A stretch of DNA of 34,909 bases from JAZTYK01 sp045636925. Its GTDB lineage: Bacteria; Bacillota; Clostridia; Oscillospirales; Butyricicoccaceae. The stretch lies in NCBI GenBank assembly GCA_045636925.1, contig JAZTYK010000012.1, positions 1-34,909 on the forward strand, read 5' to 3'. Positions 30,226 to 34,909 of this stretch are shown piece after piece. Within the stretch, counting starts at the first letter, position 1; each line of letters starts with the position of its first letter. The notes under the pieces were generated by a model, which saw only the letters and a list, made by a program, of their open reading frames with translations, did not search any database and was not told where the DNA came from. Made by a program: the position numbers and the translations under genes.

Positions 30226-30263
30226 AAAAAAGCCGATTTTCCTGCAGGAAGACCGGCTTTTTT
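30226..30263 (+). terminator. Intrinsic terminator of the nitroreductase gene
   Basis: AAAAAAGCCG (30226-30235) pairs with CGGCTTTTTT (30254-30263), with an additional inner TTCC/GGAA pairing around CTGCA. Confidence 0.85.
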
Positions 30264-30275
30264 AAATTTTCCCTC

Positions 30276-30304
30276 TTTACAAACGAATAAAAGTCGTGTA
30301 TACT
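30276..30304 (+). promoter_or_regulatory. sigma-A promoter of tRNA-Trp
   Basis: TTTACA (30276-30281), 17-nt spacer, TATACT (30299-30304), 20 nt before the tRNA. Confidence 0.75.
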
Positions 30305-30323
30305 AAGTTAGTCCTCGTGACAC

Positions 30324-30399
30324 AGGGGTATAGCTCAGCTGGTAGAGCAGCGGTCTCCAAAACCGCGTGCCGAGGGTTCGAATCCTTCTGCCCCTGCCA
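30324..30399 (+). tRNA. tRNA-Trp (anticodon CCA)
   Basis: A complete 76-nt cloverleaf with encoded CCA end. The acceptor AGGGGTA pairs with TGCCCCT (one G-T pair), the D-arm is GCTC/GAGC with AGCTGGTAGAG, the anticodon arm GCGGT/ACCGC presents CTCCAAA with the CCA anticodon, and the T-arm carries GGTTCGAATCC. Discriminator base G, as expected for Trp. It is followed at once by a terminator and then by a small inserted repeat region. Confidence 0.97.
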
Positions 30400-30436
30400 A
30401 AAATCGACATTCTTCGAAAGAAGGATGTCGATTTTT
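30400..30436 (+). terminator. Intrinsic terminator of tRNA-Trp
   Basis: AAAATCGACAT (from 30400) pairs with ATGTCGATTTTT (30425-30436), extended by TTCTT/AAGAA around a short CGAA loop. Confidence 0.85.
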
Positions 30437-30437
30437 A

Positions 30438-30544
30438 CTTATTACATCTTCACTCTTCACTAAAAGCCGAGAGTCGATTTTTGACAGGTAATAAGAATAG
30501 TGAATAGTGAAGAAGTGTGGTGGCGTTTCGCTTTGGCGAAACGC
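30438..30544. repeat. Palindromic repeat element downstream of tRNA-Trp
   Basis: Three inverted repeats in about 107 nt: CTTATTAC (30438-30445) with GTAATAAG (30488-30495); TCTTCACTCTTCACT (30447-30461) with AGTGAATAGTGAAGA (30499-30513), 14 of 15 paired; and GCGTTTCGC (30523-30531) with GCGAAACGC (30536-30544). The first two are interlocked, not nested. AGTGAATAGTGAA-like intergenic palindromes of this type look like REP/MITE-class elements, and a four-helix-bundle remnant follows. Confidence 0.6.
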
Positions 30545-30616
30545 TTATTTTAATAAGGCTGCAAAGACTAAGCGTTTCCGTTATCATAAAAACATCCTTT
30601 TCGCGAGGTGGAAGCT

Positions 30617-30868
30617 ATGTCGGGCAGTCCTTTGTTGGTAAAATCAAAAGCATTTGCGCTAGATATTATCCGTGTATGTAATGAAATTAAGCAAAGCAGA
30701 AGAGAAAGCTTACTGGCCAACCAGTTGATCCGTTCCGGTACAAGTATTGGCGCAAATATCAGAGAAGCTTTCTATGCCCACGGAAAAGCGGATTTTATTG
30801 CCAAGCCCTTGCAATTTCTGAAAGAAAAGCAGTACAATGCAAATATAAGAATCATCAAAACACGATAA
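30617..30868 (+). pseudogene. Frameshifted four-helix-bundle protein (23S rRNA intervening-sequence protein family)
   Basis: The first 60 codons match the family well (KSKAFALDIIRVCNEIKQ, LLANQLIRSGTSIGANIREA, KADFI), but the frame then ends at 83 residues, while family members are usually about 115-130. After the LKE segment, the expected continuation is in another frame (AVQCKY, against a usual AYECEYW-type sequence), as if two A bases were inserted in the A-rich run near 30830. Even the corrected frame loses similarity soon after. A ribosome site (GAGGTGG) precedes the ATG. Base composition is more AT-rich than that of the neighbours, consistent with acquisition. Confidence 0.75.
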
Positions 30869-30894
30869 AATGTTTCATGCGAGGAGTCTCTAAC

Positions 30895-31248
30895 ATGCTA
30901 TTTATTCAATACCCGCCCTGCTCCACCTGTCAAAAAGCGAAAAAGTGGCTGGATGACCATGGCCTGACCTACACTGACCGACACATCAAGCTGCAAAATC
31001 CCACCTATGAAGAATTAAAAGAATGGCATGCCCGCAGCGGGTTGCCGCTGAAGCGCTTTTTCAATACCAGCGGCCTACTGTATAAGTCCCTGAATCTGAA
31101 GGACAAGCTGCCAGGTATGACAGAAGAGGAACAACTGCAGCTGCTGGCCACCGATGGCATGCTGGTCAAGCGCCCTGTTGTGGTGCTGGAAGACCGGGTT
31201 CTGGTGGGTTTTAAAGAAGCAGAATGGGCATCTTTGCGTAAAGATTGA
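30895..31248 (+). CDS. ArsC/Spx-family thioredoxin-fold protein
   Basis: A 117-residue protein with the N-terminal redox motif in YPPCSTCQKAKKWLDDHG (CSTC), then HIKLQNPTYEELKEW, FFNTSGLLYKSLNLKDKL and the conserved Arg-Pro in LVKRPVVVLEDRVLVGF. This is the arsenate-reductase-like/Spx/YffB superfamily. Pairs of Cys in CxxC are found both in Spx regulators and in small reductases; the lack of the Spx-specific C-terminal region makes a reductase (glutathione- or thioredoxin-linked) more likely. Start at the ATG at 30895, with GAGGAG 8 nt upstream. Confidence 0.88.
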   Translation: MLFIQYPPCSTCQKAKKWLDDHGLTYTDRHIKLQNPTYEELKEWHARSGLPLKRFFNTSGLLYKSLNLKDKLPGMTEEEQLQLLATDGMLVKRPVVVLEDRVLVGFKEAEWASLRKD

Positions 31249-31267
31249 TCGAGTCCCGCACCATATG

Positions 31268-31298
31268 GCCGACACCTTACAAAGGGTGTCGGCTTTTT
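31268..31298 (+). terminator. Intrinsic terminator of the ArsC/Spx-like gene
   Basis: A 9-bp stem GCCGACACC/GGTGTCGGC followed by TTTTT. Confidence 0.88.
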
Positions 31299-31378
31299 GT
31301 TACATAAAAGGGTGTCGGTTGCCCAAAATAAAGAAAAAGCAGAAGCTCTGGCTTTTGCAGAATCCGAGAGGTGATGTT

Positions 31379-33319
31379 TTGCGCAATCGGTTAGAACATG
31401 AAACAAGCCCCTATTTGCTACAGCATCGGGATAATCCTGTGCACTGGTATCCTTGGGGCAAAGAGGCCTTTGATCGGGCACGGGCAGAGGACAAGCCGGT
31501 TTTTCTAAGCATCGGCTACAGTACCTGTCACTGGTGTCATGTAATGGCACACGAAAGCTTTGAGGACGCGGAAATCGCAGAGCTCTTAAATCGGCATTTT
31601 ATCTCCATCAAGGTGGATAAGGAAGAACGACCGGACATCGACAGTATTTATATGTCCGTGTGTCAGGCCTTTACCGGACGGGGTGGCTGGCCTGCCAGCA
31701 TCTTTATGACGGCAGAGCAACGGCCCTTTTTCGCAGGAACTTACTTTCCCAAAACTGCCCGGGGCGGCATGGTGGGGCTAAAAGAACTGCTGCTGGCTAT
31801 TGTGGAAAAGTGGACAGAAGACCGCGGCTTTCTGTTAAATCAGGCAGAACGGGTCATGGCAGATCTGCAAGAGGATGCGGTGGTGTCCCGTCCTGCTGAA
31901 ATGAAGCTGGCGCATGTGGCAGCTGACCTTTATCGCCGCTTGTATGACCGAAAGAACGGCGGCTTTGGTGATGCCCCTAAATTCCCAACGCCTCACAATC
32001 TGTTGTTTTTGCTGTCCTATTTCCAACGGGAGGGAAAAGAAGATTGCCTGCAGATGGCCGAGCATACTCTGCTGCAGATGTATCGTGGCGGTCTGTTTGA
32101 TCATATCGGCGGTGGGTTCTGCCGGTATTCCACCGATCAGGTGTTTTTAGCACCGCATTTTGAAAAGATGCTTTACGACAATGCCCTGCTGATTCTGGCA
32201 TATTGCAAGGCTTTTTCGGTGACAAGAAAAGCGTTGTACCTGGAAATTGCCGAGAAAACGGCCACCTATGTGCTGCGGGAAATGACTGCGCCGGAGGGAG
32301 GTTTTTACAGTGCTCAGGATGCTGACAGTGAGGGAGAAGAGGGGAAATATTACTTGTTTACCCCGGATGAGATCACTGCAGTTCTGGGGAAAACGGACGG
32401 AGTAGCTTTCAACTGGCACTTTGATATCAGTCAACCCGGCAATTTCGAGGGAAAGAGCATCCCCAATCTGCTGCACAGTGATCCGGGAGACCGATCATTT
32501 GAGGCTCTGCTGCCGCAACTTGCAGCCTATCGGAAAAAGCGGTATGCTCTGCATTTGGACGATAAGATCCTCACCTTTTGGAACAGCCTGATGATTGCAG
32601 CCTTGTGTCAGCTGCATCAGGTCAGCGGCAAAAAAGAATATCTGCAGGCTGCTCAAAAGGCCGATGCATTTTTGCAGCAGCATTTATGCCAGGGGGATAC
32701 CCTGTTTGTCAGCTTCCGCGCGGACAAGCGGGGTGTGTCCGGCTTTTTGGATGACTATGCGGGATATGTCTTTGCGCAGCTGCACCTGTACAAAACCACA
32801 CTGCAGCAGGAATATCTTGGAAGGGCAAAACAGTTTTGCGCAAAGGTTCTGGCTGACTTCAGTGACCCGGCGGGAGGACTTTATCTGTACAGTCAGCACG
32901 GTGAAACTCTGATCCTGCGGCCCAAGGAAACCTATGACGGCGCCACACCCAGTGGAAACGCACTGATGGCCTGGAATCTGGTGCGCCTGCATCAACTGAC
33001 AGGAGAAAGCAAGTGGCAGACTGCGGCAGAGCGCCAACTGGAGTTTCTTGCGGCGGTATCCGCACGGTATCCCGCAGGACATGCCATGTTTTTGCTGGCG
33101 CTGCTGGAGCATCATCTGCCGCCTATGAAGGTGACGGTGGTCCCGGCTGCGGATTGGGACATTACCCAATTGCCGCGGCTGGCCCTGGATGACAGTGCCG
33201 TGATTTGCCTTGCCGGCCCTACGGATGCTTATCCACTGCTGCATACCAGGACAACCTATTATGTATGCGATGCGCGGGGTTGTTTGCCACCGGTGAATGA
33301 TCTGCGCGAACTGATTTGA
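31379..33319 (+). CDS. YyaL/DUF255-type thioredoxin-domain protein
   Basis: A 646-residue protein of the YyaL family (related to human SPATA20). The N-terminal thioredoxin-like domain (about 1-165) has RLEHETSPYLLQHRDNPVHW, the CxxC motif STCHWCHVMAHESFED and KVDKEERPDID. The remainder is an alpha-alpha barrel resembling glycosidase/epimerase folds (FEKMLYDNALL, SAQDADSEGEEGKYY, TFWNSLMIAAL, DGATPSGNALMAWNL). Molecular function is not known. No in-frame ATG fits the family start; I use TTG at 31379 because AGAGGTG lies 6 nt upstream and family N-termini begin right there. Confidence 0.88.
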   Translation: MRNRLEHETSPYLLQHRDNPVHWYPWGKEAFDRARAEDKPVFLSIGYSTCHWCHVMAHESFEDAEIAELLNRHFISIKVDKEERPDIDSIYMSVCQAFTGRGGWPASIFMTAEQRPFFAGTYFPKTARGGMVGLKELLLAIVEKWTEDRGFLLNQAERVMADLQEDAVVSRPAEMKLAHVAADLYRRLYDRKNGGFGDAPKFPTPHNLLFLLSYFQREGKEDCLQMAEHTLLQMYRGGLFDHIGGGFCRYSTDQVFLAPHFEKMLYDNALLILAYCKAFSVTRKALYLEIAEKTATYVLREMTAPEGGFYSAQDADSEGEEGKYYLFTPDEITAVLGKTDGVAFNWHFDISQPGNFEGKSIPNLLHSDPGDRSFEALLPQLAAYRKKRYALHLDDKILTFWNSLMIAALCQLHQVSGKKEYLQAAQKADAFLQQHLCQGDTLFVSFRADKRGVSGFLDDYAGYVFAQLHLYKTTLQQEYLGRAKQFCAKVLADFSDPAGGLYLYSQHGETLILRPKETYDGATPSGNALMAWNLVRLHQLTGESKWQTAAERQLEFLAAVSARYPAGHAMFLLALLEHHLPPMKVTVVPAADWDITQLPRLALDDSAVICLAGPTDAYPLLHTRTTYYVCDARGCLPPVNDLRELI

Positions 33320-33324
33320 TGAAA

Positions 33325-33358
33325 AAATCCGCCCCGAGATACACCTCGGGGCGGATTT
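33325..33358. terminator. Bidirectional terminator between the YyaL-like gene and alr
   Basis: A 14-bp perfect stem AAATCCGCCCCGAG/CTCGGGGCGGATTT with an ATACAC loop, between convergent genes. Confidence 0.9.
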
Positions 33359-33373
33359 ATATGTAAGAGATAG

Positions 33374-34510
33374 TTACTTCACGTAAACCTTGGGCAGACG
33401 CTGGCCGAATGCACAGACGATTTCGTAGTTGATGGTGCCGGTTGCGGCAGCGATATCTTCGGCGGTAACGGAGTTCTTGCCGTCACTGCCCATGATGATG
33501 ACTTCGTCACCAACCTTCACATCGGGTACATCAGTTACGTCAACCATACACTGGTCCATGCAGATGTTGCCGGCCAGGGGGCAAACGACACCGTTTACCA
33601 GAACGCGAGCCTTGGCGGAGAAGGGACGGGGATAACCGTCGGCATAGCCCAAAGCCAGCGTTGCGATCTTGCTGGGACGTTTGGAGACAAACTTGCGGCC
33701 ATAGCCCACGGAGAAACCGACGCCGACTTCCTTCAGATGCACGATATTAGCCTTGACGCTCATAACGGGCTTGATGTCCAACTGGGCGGGGTCCACTTCG
33801 TCACTGGGATAGCAGCCGTACAGGATGATGCCGGGACGGACAGCATTGTAATGCACGGTGGGGATCTCCATGATGGAGGCACTGTTGGCAAAGGTGCGGA
33901 AGGGCAACTCAATGCCGGCAGCGGTAACGGCATTAAAGAAGTCGTTGTACTGATACTCCTGGAACTTGGAGTAAGCCTTGTCCTGCGCATCGGCAGTGGA
34001 CATGTGAGACATCATACCGCGGATCGTAATGCCGGGCAGCGCCTGGATCTTCTTCAGATCCTCAATGGCGGTGGCAGGATCGTTTGCCTGATAACCGATG
34101 CGGCCCATGCCGGTATCAACGGCGATCATCAGCTTGACAACCTTGCCCTTGGCAACGGCAGCATCACTGATCACCTTGGCATTTTCACTGTCGCAGCAGG
34201 TGGTGGTAAAGTCATAGTCTACCACGACGTCCGCATACATATCGGGGGTCAGACCCAGAATGATGATTTCTTCCTGAGCGCCGGCCTCGCGGAGGGTAAC
34301 ACCCTCCTGCAGAGTAGCAACGGCCAGGCTCTTGACGCCGTTTTCACGCAGGACTTCGGCAACCTTGACAGCACCATGACCATAGCCGTCGGCCTTGATG
34401 ACGCCAATCAGCTCCCGATCGCCGGCTTTCTTGGCAATGCTCTTGATGTTGTAGTCCAGATTAGAGAGGTTCACCTCAACCCAAGCGGGACGGATTGCTT
34501 CTTTATACAT
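33374..34510 (-). CDS. alr: Alanine racemase
   Basis: A 378-residue PLP enzyme that converts L-alanine to D-alanine for peptidoglycan. The PLP lysine is K39 in VIKADGYGHGA; the second catalytic residue is Y270 in GFSVGYGR; VRPGIILYG and the C-terminal NICMDQCMVDVT are typical. Start at the ATG at 34510 (MYKEAIRPAWVEVNL), preceded by AAAGGA; in-frame codons further upstream have no support. It has its own consensus-like promoter and shares a bidirectional terminator with the YyaL-like gene. Confidence 0.96.
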   Translation of the reverse strand: MYKEAIRPAWVEVNLSNLDYNIKSIAKKAGDRELIGVIKADGYGHGAVKVAEVLRENGVKSLAVATLQEGVTLREAGAQEEIIILGLTPDMYADVVVDYDFTTTCCDSENAKVISDAAVAKGKVVKLMIAVDTGMGRIGYQANDPATAIEDLKKIQALPGITIRGMMSHMSTADAQDKAYSKFQEYQYNDFFNAVTAAGIELPFRTFANSASIMEIPTVHYNAVRPGIILYGCYPSDEVDPAQLDIKPVMSVKANIVHLKEVGVGFSVGYGRKFVSKRPSKIATLALGYADGYPRPFSAKARVLVNGVVCPLAGNICMDQCMVDVTDVPDVKVGDEVIIMGSDGKNSVTAEDIAAATGTINYEIVCAFGQRLPKVYVK

Positions 34511-34551
34511 GATGAAAACATCCTTTCTCATCCAAATTTTCACTACTTTTT

Positions 34552-34580
34552 ATTATAATCCCTGCTGCGACAGCTTGCAA
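34552..34580 (-). promoter_or_regulatory. sigma-A promoter of alr
   Basis: Minus strand TTGCAA (34580-34575), 17-nt spacer, TATAAT (34557-34552). Both boxes are themselves palindromic or nearly so (the -10 lies in ATTATAAT), so weak transcription in the other direction towards the rubredoxin gene is possible. Confidence 0.72.
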
Positions 34581-34615
34581 GATGGTAAAGTGAATTTTGT
34601 ATCCGAGAAGTGGAA

Positions 34616-34846
34616 ATGAAAGGGAAAACAGGAAAGAATAAGTTGTGGAAAGAAAGGGAAGAGCCTGCAAAGGAGCCCGCACCTGCCGGAGAAAAGTACG
34701 TGTGCAACACCTGCTGCTGGGTCTATAATGAGGAAAAAGGCATGCCCGCCCGAGGCATCGCACCGGGCACCAAGTTTGCCGATCTTCCCGATGACTTCAC
34801 CTGCCCCCTGTGCAAGATGGGAAAAGATCATTTTGAAAAGTTCTGA
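34616..34846 (+). CDS. Rubredoxin-like electron carrier with lysine-rich N-terminal extension
   Basis: A 76-residue protein with a rubredoxin domain in its last 50 residues: KYVCNTCCWVYNEEKG and DFTCPLCKMGKDHFEKF give the two CxxC knuckles that bind one Fe, with GIAPGTKFADLPDDF between them as in rubredoxins. An unusual charged extension of about 25 residues (KGKTGKNKLWKEREEPAKEP) precedes it. A GTG two codons upstream is also in frame. It could supply electrons to oxygen- or peroxide-detoxifying enzymes, but no partner gene is next to it in the window. Nothing firm is seen in 34847-34909. Confidence 0.9.
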   Translation: MKGKTGKNKLWKEREEPAKEPAPAGEKYVCNTCCWVYNEEKGMPARGIAPGTKFADLPDDFTCPLCKMGKDHFEKF

Positions 34847-34909
34847 TTGAACAAAAAAGCGCCGAACCGATCCGCTCGGGGCTTTGCAATTAGTGATTGT
34901 CAATTTAAA

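Noticed and set aside
30438..30544. CRISPR array
   Set aside because: The repeats are a few inverted pairs, without regular direct repeats and spacers.
34847..34909. Terminator after the rubredoxin gene
   Set aside because: AGCGCCGA and TCGGGGCT could pair only with an internal mismatch and there is no good T-run; too weak to call at the window edge.

Overview
The window reads as chromosomal DNA of an anaerobic, low-G+C-lineage (Firmicutes) bacterium with moderately high GC, most likely a gut Clostridia of the Oscillospiraceae/Butyricicoccaceae type. This is an inference from gene content and order: a glmU-prs-pth-mfd-foldase block, rpmH-rnpA-yidD-yidC-khpB, DnaD, strong AGGAGG ribosome sites, canonical sigma-A promoters, and many oxygen-sensitive redox families. 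No rRNA, CRISPR array, transposase or prophage was seen. One tRNA (Trp) is present.

Layout. 1-9117 is transcribed leftward: a truncated XRE regulator at the edge, a SurA/PrsA-like lipoprotein with its own promoter, mfd, an amidohydrolase, pth, prs and an unusual GlmU-like acetyltransferase. 9242-10975 runs rightward: a DnaD-type primosome protein that ends in a DnaI/DnaC-like zinc domain, then a small P-loop kinase-like protein. 11034-11858 (-) is a CDP-alcohol phosphatidyltransferase with an ACP-like N-terminal domain; mntP diverges from it. 12722-15016 (-) is an RNA-modification group (trmO, rsmI, trmN6). 15179-18597 (+) holds an ABC-F ATPase and a membrane-anchored LysM/G5/M23 peptidase whose promoter carries a WalR-box-like motif. 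18883-21346 (+) is rpmH-rnpA-yidD-yidC-khpB, without dnaA next to it.

The most interesting part is 21595-27250 (+), an operon bounded by strong terminators: a double-cubane-cluster (HgdB/BcrC-like) protein, YedF (TusA-like plus DsrE-like), a second double-cubane protein, a DUF3343 putative Se/S carrier, a HgdC/BadF-type ATP-driven activator, a class V aminotransferase/cysteine desulfurase, and a second DUF3343. Together these encode a complete kit: sulfur (or selenium) mobilisation from an amino acid by the desulfurase, hand-over through small Cys carriers, and ATP-driven low-potential electron injection into one or two double-cubane reductases. No CoA-ester pathway genes, selD, selA or selB are present in the window. 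The substrate is unknown; I propose a reductive sulfur/selenium metabolism system.

Downstream (27305-34846) lies a set of small redox genes: an Fe-S-flavoprotein-like flavodoxin-fold protein, an SDR, a DUF362 protein, a nitroreductase, an ArsC/Spx-type thioredoxin-fold protein, a YyaL-type thioredoxin-domain protein and a rubredoxin, plus alanine racemase. Between tRNA-Trp and the ArsC-like gene is a small insertion: palindromic repeats followed by a frameshifted four-helix-bundle gene.
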